Of a DNA stretch of 64,000 nucleotides, positions 27,615-35,206 are shown piece by piece. The stretch is taken from assembly GCF_017592395.1 (NCBI RefSeq), contig NZ_JAGFOU010000006.1, positions 1-64,000 of the forward strand, in the 5' to 3' direction. The translations under genes and the position numbers were made by a program. The DNA comes from Actinomyces bowdenii (GTDB taxonomy: Bacteria > Actinomycetota > Actinomycetes > Actinomycetales > Actinomycetaceae). A model generated the notes under the pieces. It ran no database searches and was not told where the DNA came from. It worked only from the letters and a program-made list of their open reading frames with translations. Numbering within the stretch: the first letter of the stretch is position 1; each line of letters opens with the position of its first letter.

Positions 27615-29916
27615 GCCGGGGCCGCCGCGCCCCGGCACGTGCCGGGGCTGTCGGCTGAGCAGGGAAGGCAGCCCGCATCGGGCCTCCGAAGGCCTGACCT
27701 GAGGGAGCGGCGGTGCTAGGTTGTTCCGGTGCCCCGGCGCGAGCCGGGGCACCGGCCCCTGTGGTGGAATCGGTAGACACCGCGACCTTAAAAGTCGCTG
27801 CCTTCGGGCGTGCGGGTTCGAGTCCCGCCGGGGGCACCACGGTGCTCGAGTACGAACCCGCAGCAAGCGAGGTCGTGGCCGGAGCCATCTCAGACGACGA
27901 GTGATGCTCACCCTTGGCGGTGGGCGTTTTTCGTTGGGATGAGAGGCCTGGGTCCGGGGCCGGGCTCAGGGCGGTCCGGCTGGATCGGCTTGCAGTGGTG
28001 GCGCTGCCGTGGTCGGCAAGTTCCTGGGAAGGGGCACTGGTCTGGGCGTGCTGGTGCGCCGCCTGCCGTAGCCCGGGGCTGGTCAGGTGGTCGAAGGGGA
28101 AGCTGAGGATGGCGGCGGCGCTGGTGCGCTGCTCGGGGTCCTGGGTCAGGATGAGGCCTGTGCTCGGGGCTGGGTTGCGGGCGGTGTGGTCGTCGGTCAC
28201 TCCGGCGCCTTTCTGCCGTCCGGCAGAACCTGCCTCCGACTGGTTGGTCGGCCAACCAGCATCGCCCCCAGCGTCTCCGGTCTCCCCGGTGGCCGTATGC
28301 CCACCATCACTCCCAGGGCCGTCGCCCTCGGGTTGGTGGGGATCGGCTGGTAGCACCACTCGTCCGTCCTCATCGACCGCTGGGTTGACCAGGATTCGTT
28401 GGAAGAAGACGCGGTCGAGCTGTTTCTTCAGGTGCTCCGGCGCTACGGCGTAGAGCCGCTGGCAGTCCTCCAGCAAGTCCAGGGCCTGGGTCAGGTGCTG
28501 GCGGACCTGGGTGATGTCTGCCTGGTAGCCGTCGAGCTGGCGCTGAATCCCAGTGATCTGCCGGGTCAGGCGCTCCTGCTCCTCCTTGAGCAGTTCCAGG
28601 GGAACGGCGCCGGCGTAGTGGGCCTGAAGCAGCTGGCGGCGCTGGTCCTCCAAGCCGGTGCGCCGGGTGGTCAGGGAGCGGATCTGCTGCTGGCGCCCGG
28701 ACTTGATGTGGTCCAACTCGGCCAGCAGGTAGGTCTCAACAGCCTGCCTGTCCTCGGGTGTCAGGCAGATCCTCCCGTACAACTCGGCTACCCGGGCCTC
28801 GACCTGGTCGATGAGGACGGCTCGGAAGGTGCAGTCGTGGGTGCGGTGGCGCCGGGCGCACACGAAGTAGGGGTAGGTCTGGCCGTGGCGGTTGGTAGCC
28901 TTGTGCACCAGCAGGCGGCAGCCGCATAGCCCGCACACCACGGTGGATTTCAGGTGGTGGTTGTGCAGGCGCTGCTGCTCCCCGTGACGGTGGGCGGCCA
29001 GGATGTCCTGGACCTGCTGCCAGGTCACCTCATCGACCAGCGCCTCATGCCGGCCGGGATACTCCACGCCCTGGAAGGAGACCACCCCACGGTAGTAGGG
29101 GTGGCGCAGCAGGGTGTGCAACCGGTTCTTGGTCAAGGGCTTGGCCGGCTTACTGGGGGTAGCGGGGATGTCCAGGCCCAGGCCGGCCAGGTGCTCGGCC
29201 AGGCGGGCCACCGTCCAATTGCCGGTAGCGTACTCGCTGAAGGCCAGGCGCATCAGGGGCGCGCGGTCGGGGTCCAGCTCGACAGTGCGGATCTCGCGGC
29301 CCTGGGCATCCTGGCCGCGCACGTTGCGATACCCCAGGGGTGCCTTGCCGATAGTGCCGCCGTTGCGGGCCTTCTGCCCCATGCCTTTGAGGACCTCGTT
29401 GGCCAGGTTGCGCGAGTAGAACTCGGCGATCGAGCTCATGATGCCGTGCAGCAGGATGCCGCCCGGGGTCTGGTCGATGTTCTCGCTGGTGGAGACCAGG
29501 CGCACCCCGGCCTGCTCGAAGGCCCGGTTGATCTCCACGTCATCAGCCCGGTTGCGCGCCAGGCGGTCCAGCTTGTGGACGATGACGTAGTCGATGCCGC
29601 GATCGTCCTGGAGGTAGGCCAGCATCCGCTGCAGCTCGGGGCGGTTGGCGCTGCGGGCCGACTCGCCGCGGTCGACGAACTCCTTGACGATGAGGGCGCC
29701 CATAGAGGCGGCCTTCTTCTTGTTGGCCTCCCGCTGGGCCGGGATGGAGAACCCCTCCTCAGCCCCCGCCCGCTGAGCCTGCTCACGGGTGGAGACCCGG
29801 ATGTAGGAGACAGCCCGCTTGGGCTCCAGAGCGGCAGACATGGCCTGAAGCGGGTCAACGCCCGGCGAAGCCGCTGCGGCGGTGGGCGCGTCTGAGGTGG
29901 TTGTTGTCGGGTTCAT
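27373..29916 (-). CDS. Large serine recombinase; 3' end of frame runs through attL
   Basis: Probable integrase of the element. Resolvase domain near residues 33-185 with catalytic Ser42 in VSYIRVSTREQ and VIVHKLDRLARNRAD; recombinase domain (GKAPLGYRNV...KNRLHTLLRHPYYRG); zinc ribbon with cysteines in VCGLCGCRLL and FVCARRHRTHDC; long coiled coil; VFFQRILVNPAVDEDGRV at the normal family end (about residue 560). ATG at 29916 follows AAAGGAGG. After about 130 further polar residues the frame crosses attL (residue 694) and continues 153 codons antisense to tRNA-Leu and acs, so that tail is not native sequence. See the finding on C-terminal exchange. Confidence 0.85.
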   Translation of the reverse strand: MNPTTTTSDAPTAAAASPGVDPLQAMSAALEPKRAVSYIRVSTREQAQRAGAEEGFSIPAQREANKKKAASMGALIVKEFVDRGESARSANRPELQRMLAYLQDDRGIDYVIVHKLDRLARNRADDVEINRAFEQAGVRLVSTSENIDQTPGGILLHGIMSSIAEFYSRNLANEVLKGMGQKARNGGTIGKAPLGYRNVRGQDAQGREIRTVELDPDRAPLMRLAFSEYATGNWTVARLAEHLAGLGLDIPATPSKPAKPLTKNRLHTLLRHPYYRGVVSFQGVEYPGRHEALVDEVTWQQVQDILAAHRHGEQQRLHNHHLKSTVVCGLCGCRLLVHKATNRHGQTYPYFVCARRHRTHDCTFRAVLIDQVEARVAELYGRICLTPEDRQAVETYLLAELDHIKSGRQQQIRSLTTRRTGLEDQRRQLLQAHYAGAVPLELLKEEQERLTRQITGIQRQLDGYQADITQVRQHLTQALDLLEDCQRLYAVAPEHLKKQLDRVFFQRILVNPAVDEDGRVVLPADPHQPEGDGPGSDGGHTATGETGDAGGDAGWPTNQSEAGSAGRQKGAGVTDDHTARNPAPSTGLILTQDPEQRTSAAAILSFPFDHLTSPGLRQAAHQHAQTSAPSQELADHGSATTASRSSRTALSPAPDPGLSSQRKTPTAKGEHHSSSEMAPATTSLAAGSYSSTVVPPAGLEPARPKAATFKVAVSTDSTTGAGAPARAGAPEQPSTAAPSGQAFGGPMRAAFPAQPTAPARAGARRPRLSRCPVWTGLPRPAPGRGPAAPGAGSCPSGSWAAPRGSRRTRAWRWARASPPHAGAARPPACGRAPRPGGAPPPRGWRAP
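27694..27722 (+). promoter_or_regulatory. Putative promoter of tRNA-Leu
   Basis: CTGACC, a 17-bp spacer and TAGGTT, placed so that transcription would start near 27729, about 25 nt before the tRNA. The match to sigma-70 consensus is partial, so this is tentative. Confidence 0.4.
27726..27755 (+). terminator. 13-bp hairpin with GNRA-type loop between acs and tRNA-Leu
   Basis: CCGGTGCCCCGGC and its complement flank a GCGA tetraloop. The last base of the hairpin is the first base of tRNA-Leu. It could terminate acs transcription or form a leader structure cleaved off by RNase P; the overlap with the mature 5' end makes the second role notable. Confidence 0.55.
27755..27839 (+). tRNA. tRNA-Leu(UAA)
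   Basis: Acceptor GCCCCTG pairs with CGGGGGC; anticodon stem GCGAC/GTCGC with loop CTTAAAA gives anticodon TAA; long variable arm (TGCCTTCGGGCGT) typical of leucine tRNA; T-arm GCGGG-TTCGAGT-CCCGC; discriminator A at 27836 and encoded CCA at 27837-27839. The left attachment repeat begins at 27834, inside the last bases, so the tRNA is kept intact by integration of the mobile element. Confidence 0.97.
27834..27862. repeat. Left attachment repeat (attL)
   Basis: 29-bp sequence beginning GCACCACGGTGCTCGAGTAC, identical to 53470-53498. The first six bases are the end of tRNA-Leu including CCA; the rest lies downstream. It contains the palindrome-like GGTGCTCGAGTAC core. It also falls inside the serine-recombinase reading frame, where it encodes AGSYSSTVV on the minus strand. 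Confidence 0.9.
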
Positions 29917-30071
29917 GAGGTCCTCCTTTCGGCGTGATTGCTGTGTTGGGGTCTGGCGGTGAGGTTGGCAGCCGACGGCGACGCGAACTTGCACAGCGCT
30001 GGCATCCTGGCGCCACTGGCAGGGCTGACCACCCCAGACCGTCATCTCACTCAGTGAGATGGCCTGTCTCC

Positions 30072-30101
30072 ATTGACGCTCAGATGGGCGGAAGAGTCAA
30101 G
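30072..30101 (-). promoter_or_regulatory. Promoter/operator copy 1, upstream of the recombinase
   Basis: On the minus strand: TTGACT, a 17-bp spacer, then GTCAAT. The ends TTGAC and GTCAA form an interrupted palindrome. Twenty-seven of 30 bases match 33913-33942, which sits upstream of the other recombinase-like gene. The leader to the recombinase start would be about 150 nt. Confidence 0.6.
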
Positions 30102-30562
30102 GGGGATCATTGAAATCGCAACAATAGCGGGACGCCTCACCAACATGCCCAAGCCGAGGGCAGTACCCCCTACCAACGCCTCTACGTCGCCATCTCGACC
30201 ACCATCATGCAAGGCTTGGTGTGTGGTGCTAGCAAGAACCACCGACTACGTGTACAATCTCATACAAGACCTCCCCACAAGCCAACCTAGCACTCCACAC
30301 TCCTCTATGGGACATCAAAGAACTCATAACACTCCTCACTCTCCCCCACGCATCCTTGACGCATGTCGTGAATCTTGCCGAGAGTAGGACACAACCCTAC
30401 CGCCAACTATTACCTGAAACTACTCTCAATTGAAAAGACGTGGAACCAATCGAAAATTTTATCGCAACATAAACCACCAGCCCTTATCGTCTAAATAAAA
30501 ATACGCCACATACTCTCGCACCTAAATTCCCCCTAGTTTTCTATCAGGAATGGACCATAAGA
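30102..30562. other. AT-rich intergenic region before the WbqC cassette
   Basis: No gene of convincing quality in this 460-bp stretch. Base composition falls sharply from about 30380 (CGTGGAACCAATCGAAAATT onward), marking the left edge of an AT-rich cassette. It should hold the promoter for the operon starting at 30563; no strong consensus was found. Confidence 0.4.
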
Positions 30563-30859
30563 ATGACAGCCCTTAGCGAAATTATCTCAGGTTTACGAAA
30601 TTTTCGATCCTCACTTTTAACAGGCACATTGATTGGCGCCACGATTTATGTAGCATTCTACAAACAACTCGAGTTGTCCATAAATCCCAGTCCTGCGATA
30701 ATAAATCTATATTCTTTTCAATCCTGGATGCCTCTAGCGATGACAGCCTTATGCGCTTTTTTAGTAGGTTCTCTGTACGTAACTGCTCTTGAAGGTGCTG
30801 TTGATTGGGTTCATCGCAGGCGGCTAGGCAAGAATTGCAAGAAAAAAAGTTCCCTTTAA
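30563..30859 (+). CDS. Two-helix membrane protein, possibly 5' half of a frameshifted 4-TM gene
   Basis: 98 codons encoding two transmembrane helices (SSLLTGTLIGATIYVAFY and WMPLAMTALCAFLVGSLYVTAL) and a basic tail RRRLGKNCKKK. The frame ends six codons after a run of seven A (30842-30848). The overlapping -1 frame continues as a second membrane protein to 31344. A one-base slip in the A run would give one protein of about 260 aa with four helices. Family not recognised. First gene of an AT-rich operon. Confidence 0.6.
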   Translation: MTALSEIISGLRNFRSSLLTGTLIGATIYVAFYKQLELSINPSPAIINLYSFQSWMPLAMTALCAFLVGSLYVTALEGAVDWVHRRRLGKNCKKKSSL

Positions 30860-31344
30860 ATCGCATTTGTTTAACAATCTCACCCATATCGCAAGCGTCT
30901 CTTGAGCGACTTCAAATTGAAAGCGAGCGTTATTACCGCGAATTAACTATTCCTTCAAATGCTCCGTTTTGGCTGAGAGACGAAGATAGTTTTCTTTATA
31001 AAAATCAAGCGGATATACTATGGATGGAAGGAAAACTTGCAGGGTTGCCGCTTAAAGCCGAGTATCGTCAGTATCGTGCTGAAGGAGAGTGGCAGTTAGC
31101 AGTCGCAATTTTATTGCCGTTCACTAGTGTTGCTATGTTAAGCGGATTTGGAATCTCGAAAATTCAAATAGCCATCGCCTGTATCGTCATCGTCTCGCTT
31201 TCTATTAAACTTGCAGGGTATGGGCTTTACTACTATCGTAGAGCTAATAGTCTTATTGCTCATCATATTGCGGATGGTTCTTTAATGACACCAGCAATGG
31301 AGACCGCCAGTCGCATATGCAGTTCCCAAGATGTCTCGAATTAA
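30805..31344 (+). CDS. Two-helix membrane protein, possibly 3' half of the preceding gene
   Basis: Open frame starting at TTG 30805 (GAAGG 9 nt before) and overlapping the previous gene by 55 bp in the -1 frame. A soluble stretch (SLERLQIESERYYRELTIPSNAP) precedes two helices (LAVAILLPFTSVAMLSGFG and IQIAIACIVIVSLSIKLAGYG) and an RRANSLIAHHIADG tail. It either starts internally by itself or is joined to the upstream frame through slippage at the A7 run. Not recognised as a named family. Confidence 0.55.
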   Translation: MGSSQAARQELQEKKFPLNRICLTISPISQASLERLQIESERYYRELTIPSNAPFWLRDEDSFLYKNQADILWMEGKLAGLPLKAEYRQYRAEGEWQLAVAILLPFTSVAMLSGFGISKIQIAIACIVIVSLSIKLAGYGLYYYRRANSLIAHHIADGSLMTPAMETASRICSSQDVSN

Positions 31345-31396
31345 GGTATTATATAATTATCAGTCAAACGAATCAGAAGACAGGAGTCTAGAAATC

Positions 31397-32164
31397 ATGC
31401 AGATCGAACGCGAACTATTTGAGATTCCCTCTCAAGATGGCCCGCTTATTGCAAGTCTGAGTGATACGCCCGAGGTAATTCGCAAGAACAGAATACCTCT
31501 AATCATTCTCGCTACTGGTGATGGCCCTTCCGGCAGCAAAGGGCAAACTTGGACGCAACTTTTGCCAATGATAAAAAATGCAGGAATGGCATCATTATTA
31601 TTTGATTTCCGCGGTCTTGGATATTCCGATGGAACTTATGAAGATCTTACTTTAAGCATGGGCTGTCGAAATCTGGAGGCGATTCTCAAGTATGTTACTA
31701 GCTCTAATTTACAGGGGGATAAAGGCGTGGGAATTCTAGGGTCTAGCTTTGGAGGAAACGTGGCCTTGCTCACTGCTGGTAAATATACTGAAGTAGGCGC
31801 TATTGCTTTAAAGTCTCCAAGTTCTTTCCTTCCTGAAGGGTACCAACTACAATATGGTGCTAAGTTGATGAAAATATGGAGCGACGAAGGTTATCATCCA
31901 GAAGTTGGATTGAAATACACTGCAGTGATTGATTCACTGATGCACAACACGTTCCTTGAAGCATCAAAAATTTCCGTTCCTGTGCGGATTGTTCAAGGAG
32001 ATGCTGACACTGCAGTTCCCATTCGTCATTCTCGAGACTTGGTTCAAGTCATGAAAAAAGCGAGTCTTCTTGAACTTCCCGGAGTTGATCACTGGTACGC
32101 AGAGACCGGCGCCTGGGACGCCATGTCTAACGATCTTATCTCTTTCCTCAAGGAGAATCTGTGA
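31397..32164 (+). CDS. Alpha/beta hydrolase
   Basis: 255-aa serine hydrolase. Nucleophile elbow GSSFGG with Ser117; oxyanion-region MASLLFDFRGLGYSDG; acid in RIVQGDADTAVP; His in LPGVDHWYAE. It resembles the lipase/esterase-type dienelactone-hydrolase group acting on small acyl or lipid substrates. ATG at 31397 is preferred because GACAGGAG lies 11 nt before; an ATG at 31331 in the same frame overlaps the upstream gene. Third gene of the AT-rich operon, followed by the methyltransferase 1 bp after its stop. Confidence 0.85.
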   Translation: MQIERELFEIPSQDGPLIASLSDTPEVIRKNRIPLIILATGDGPSGSKGQTWTQLLPMIKNAGMASLLFDFRGLGYSDGTYEDLTLSMGCRNLEAILKYVTSSNLQGDKGVGILGSSFGGNVALLTAGKYTEVGAIALKSPSSFLPEGYQLQYGAKLMKIWSDEGYHPEVGLKYTAVIDSLMHNTFLEASKISVPVRIVQGDADTAVPIRHSRDLVQVMKKASLLELPGVDHWYAETGAWDAMSNDLISFLKENL

Positions 32165-32165
32165 A

Positions 32166-32822
32166 ATGGATAACTTCATCGACGCTTCTGAATATGAAAT
32201 TCAGTACTCGAGTGTTTTTACACAGAGTCAAGTGGTTGGCGCCTATACAAATTGGAATGAATTTTCGGAAACTGAATCCGAATTGCTGTCTTCTCTCTTG
32301 CCTCAAACGGATAAGGTTTTAGATCTCGGTTGCGGCGCAGGTCGAGCATCTTTACTAGTGCCGAAGGCTACTTATTATGTTGGTGTTGATCTTTCCGCTG
32401 AGATGATAAATAGCGCCAAGATAAGGTTTCCTGATAGGAATTTCATACAGAAGGATATCCTTGAATATTTAGTATCACTCAACGCAGATTCCTTCGATTG
32501 CGTGCTATTGCTCAATAATGTGATCGATATACTGCATCCGCTGGAGCGTAGAAAAATGGTACTCTCAGAAATTAAAAGAATCCTAATTAGTGACGGAAAT
32601 TTGGTATTATCATCTCATATTTTGTCAGATTATCAACCTACTTCCGGGTATTATAAAGAAATGTATCATGGAAACTATATTCAAATTTACAGGAGTCGCC
32701 ATAGTTCTTTTATACGAGAACTAGAAGAGATTGGTTACGGCGTGATTAAATCTGCCATTGACTATCGTGACTCCCGTGGTGATTGGGTGTATGTATATGC
32801 AAAAGTTCATTCTCGCTCTTAA
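32166..32822 (+). CDS. SAM-dependent methyltransferase of the cargo operon
   Basis: 218 aa; motif I VLDLGCGAGRASLLVP, YVGVDLSAEMINSAKIRFP, and DSFDCVLLLNNVIDIL are the class I methyltransferase signatures. ATG at 32166 follows AAGGAG located in the end of the hydrolase gene. Substrate unknown, presumably a small molecule handled with the hydrolase and the WbqC-like protein. Confidence 0.85.
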   Translation: MDNFIDASEYEIQYSSVFTQSQVVGAYTNWNEFSETESELLSSLLPQTDKVLDLGCGAGRASLLVPKATYYVGVDLSAEMINSAKIRFPDRNFIQKDILEYLVSLNADSFDCVLLLNNVIDILHPLERRKMVLSEIKRILISDGNLVLSSHILSDYQPTSGYYKEMYHGNYIQIYRSRHSSFIRELEEIGYGVIKSAIDYRDSRGDWVYVYAKVHSRS

Positions 32823-32835
32823 CAAAGGAGATTAG

Positions 32836-33540
32836 ATGAATATCACTTGCGTCACATCCAGATACATTCCTAACGTCCCGCATTTAGTTCGTCTGCTGGA
32901 AGTTGATCGTTCGATCGTACTAGATTTGTCTCTAATGCCAGATCGAAACAAGAATTCTTTTGTCAATAGAAATAGGATTCTGACCGCTAATGGCGATACA
33001 TGGTTGACGATTCCTGTACACAGGCAGCGAGGGTTGCCCGTGTGTGATATAAAAATATGCGAAGAGCAATCGGATTGGCGTCAGAGACATTTATCTATAT
33101 TGAGGCAGGCATATCCAAAACTAGATTCAGATGGAGAGCGTTTCCTTGAGATATACCGTTCGACTTCTATTGAATCAGGATCGCTGGTGCATGTCAATAT
33201 GATTATCTTAGAACATCTATTTGATTGCCTATCCATAAAATTTCCAAACATTTCTCTTGAAAGCAGTCTAACCTGCACCCATCCTCATTTCCATCGTTGG
33301 CATTTATCAGAGATCCTAAACGCAAGTACCTATGTCGCGGGCAGTGTGGAGTTTGAGGTCATGCGTAGGAAGGGTAGGGAAATTAGCAGGTTTCACCAGA
33401 GCAAAATCTCTATCTTCGAAGGCAGGAAAGTGAAGCAAAAGGAATTGATTCATTATTCTGCAATCCACTGGCTTTTAAATAGAGGATCCGCGTGGACTAG
33501 GGAACAAATAGAAGCGCTTTATAAGGGCGACGAGTTCTAG
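32836..33540 (+). CDS. WbqC-like family protein
   Basis: 234 aa. The N-terminus SRYIPNVPHLVRLLEVDRSIVLDLSLMPDRNKNSFVNRNRIL, the WLTIPVHRQRGLPVCDIKI strand and DWRQRHLSILRQAYPK follow the WbqC pattern. Members of this family lie in O-antigen and other small-molecule gene sets, and the reaction is not settled. ATG follows AAAGGAG. It is the last gene of the AT-rich operon; its end overlaps the resolvase-like gene on the other strand by 44 bp. Confidence 0.8.
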   Translation: MNITCVTSRYIPNVPHLVRLLEVDRSIVLDLSLMPDRNKNSFVNRNRILTANGDTWLTIPVHRQRGLPVCDIKICEEQSDWRQRHLSILRQAYPKLDSDGERFLEIYRSTSIESGSLVHVNMIILEHLFDCLSIKFPNISLESSLTCTHPHFHRWHLSEILNASTYVAGSVEFEVMRRKGREISRFHQSKISIFEGRKVKQKELIHYSAIHWLLNRGSAWTREQIEALYKGDEF

Positions 33541-33841
33541 AGACAATATCATGTCTCAGGACTTCGGTGACGGACAGGGCGTCCTCGGCGTCGAGGCTGG
33601 TGGGCGGCCAGCTTGTAGTGCACAGGTAGCGGATGCCGGGCTCCTGGATGGCGCGCAGCGCCATGTCCAGGCCGATGGTGTGGTCCCCCAAGTCGTGGAA
33701 CTCGGTCATCACCTCCAGACCTGCGTGCCGGCAGTAGCGTCGCAGCTCGGTGCTCTGCCAGGCGATTTCGGCCGGGCGCTGGCCGTGGGTGTAGATGACG
33801 ACACCCTCGATGCTGGATTGAGTTGGCGTGGTTTCGGGCAT
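33497..33841 (-). CDS. Resolvase-like protein without the catalytic serine
   Basis: 114 aa that follow the resolvase N-terminal pattern: VVIYTHGQRPAEIAWQSTELRRYCRHAGLEVMTEFHDLG, then GLDMALRAIQEPGIRYLCTT. The usual Y-x-R-V-S motif reads YTHGQ, so Ser and the key Arg are absent. No DNA-binding domain follows. It may be a remnant or a regulatory paralogue of the main recombinase. Its last 15 codons lie in the AT-rich cassette, so the native end may have been replaced. It shares promoter sequence with the main recombinase. Confidence 0.55.
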   Translation of the reverse strand: MPETTPTQSSIEGVVIYTHGQRPAEIAWQSTELRRYCRHAGLEVMTEFHDLGDHTIGLDMALRAIQEPGIRYLCTTSWPPTSLDAEDALSVTEVLRHDIVSRTRRPYKALLFVP

Positions 33842-33912
33842 GAGATTATTCCTCCCCTCAGTGATTCTTAGCTATTCATGCAAGAGACTGACACAGTCCC
33901 GTCTCTGCTTCT

Positions 33913-33942
33913 ATTGACGCTCAGTTGGCCCGAAGAGTCAAG
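33913..33942 (-). promoter_or_regulatory. Promoter/operator copy 2, upstream of the resolvase-like gene
   Basis: Minus strand TTGACT, 17-bp spacer, GTCAAT, with TTGAC/GTCAA ends forming an interrupted palindrome. Three mismatches in 30 bp to 30072-30101. The leader to the start at 33841 is about 65 nt. Confidence 0.6.
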
Positions 33943-34102
33943 TCCGAATACTCCAATTCCACCCGCTCCGCTCATTAGTAGCCCTAGATGGCGGCAGCAA
34001 TAGGACGGAGAACGCACCTCCGAAGTTGACGGGTGATCGAATTAGCGGCATGGATGCGTGGATCTCTCTTTTTACTCTGATGGATGATCTCCAGGGGTGG
34101 CG

Positions 34103-34978
34103 TTATGGGCCTTGCTGGATGAGGCGGGTCAACTGCTCGGCACTGGCTACGATCTTGAACAACCCTGGCATCAGGTACTGGTCAGCCTGGATCTGCCGCT
34201 CCAGCCACTCCGCCCGCATGGAGCTATTCATCACCCACACGACCTGCGGGTAGTACCCGCCATTACCTGTTTGCTCGGTGCCGCTGTTCAGGTGGTCTTG
34301 GTAGGTGTGGCATTTGGCTATGAGGCGGGCGGGGTTCTCAGTGCCCAGGTCGATCTCGATGAGCCAGTGGTCCTCCTCGCCGCCAGCGGTGGTGGTGATG
34401 GCTTCCAGATCGGGTTTGAGCCAGCGTTGGGCCCCGGAAGGCATGATCCAGTTGCGCCAACAGGCCGGCTCGGTGGCCAGGAGGGTGAGCCTGCCCCCGG
34501 CGTCCCGAGCAGCGCCCTCGATGGTCAGTCGGGCCTGGGTGATAGCCAGGGTGTGGGTCAGGAAGGCGTGGGAGGGCTCGCTGTGGCGCCAGCGCCTACC
34601 GGCACCTGGTGGGGCCTGGGCTCGGGCCTGCCGGACGTCATTGGCATGCTGCTGGGCGACGAGTCGATGGCCGGGCTCCCGAAGGTGCCAGACGAACCCT
34701 GTGGAGCCGGCTCGTACTCCCCCGATGCGCCTGGCCAGGTGGTCGACCAGGCCCAGGCAGTGGTGGCGGCTCAGGCGTCGGGTGGTCTGGCGCAGTGCGG
34801 AGCGCTGGGTGGCCCAGCGGCCGCCCAGGTTGGTGATCTGGGCCAGCTGGCCGGTGGTGGCGTATCGGTGGGTGGCCAGCAGCTCAAGGAGGCGGTGGTC
34901 GATGGCGTCGAGCTGGTCGGCGATGGCCTGGAGCTGGCGGCGCCCGATGCGCCTGCTGGTCTCGGTGGTGGCTGGCAT
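34103..34978 (-). CDS. Replication-relaxation family protein
   Basis: 291 aa. Typical layout of this plasmid/ICE family: a winged-helix N-terminus (DAIDHRLLELLATHRYATTGQLAQIT, RRLSRHHCLGLVDHLAR) and a PD-(D/E)xK-like C-terminal core (LKPDLEAITT, HWLIEIDLGTENPARLIAKCHTYQDHL). Thought to act in replication or DNA processing of mobile elements; direct biochemical evidence is limited. ATG at 34978 follows GGAGG. It is downstream of the VirD4/TraG-like gene after a 228-bp gap that holds no evident gene. Confidence 0.85.
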   Translation of the reverse strand: MPATTETSRRIGRRQLQAIADQLDAIDHRLLELLATHRYATTGQLAQITNLGGRWATQRSALRQTTRRLSRHHCLGLVDHLARRIGGVRAGSTGFVWHLREPGHRLVAQQHANDVRQARAQAPPGAGRRWRHSEPSHAFLTHTLAITQARLTIEGAARDAGGRLTLLATEPACWRNWIMPSGAQRWLKPDLEAITTTAGGEEDHWLIEIDLGTENPARLIAKCHTYQDHLNSGTEQTGNGGYYPQVVWVMNSSMRAEWLERQIQADQYLMPGLFKIVASAEQLTRLIQQGP

Positions 34979-35206
34979 TGCTTGTCCTCCTTCCTCTTCC
35001 TTGTCTCACGGTGGCTGCCGGCCCGGCACGGGTGGGATGGCAGCCAGCAAGGGCTGGCAGTCGCCTCCGCTGTTGGCTGGTGTGGGCCGGCATGCCGCCG
35101 AAAACGGCGAATGCTTATCGTCGCGAGTGGTCTGGCGATTGGTCGCCCGGCTCGTGGCGCACCGGTGCGCCATCGGCATAACTCATCGGCTGCTTCAACC
35201 ACTACT

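Noticed and set aside
27373-27833. C-terminal 153 codons of the recombinase frame as a real domain
   Set aside because: They are the antisense translation of tRNA-Leu, its leader and the end of acs (the familiar PPAGLEPARPKAA type artefact), so they are host sequence captured by integration.
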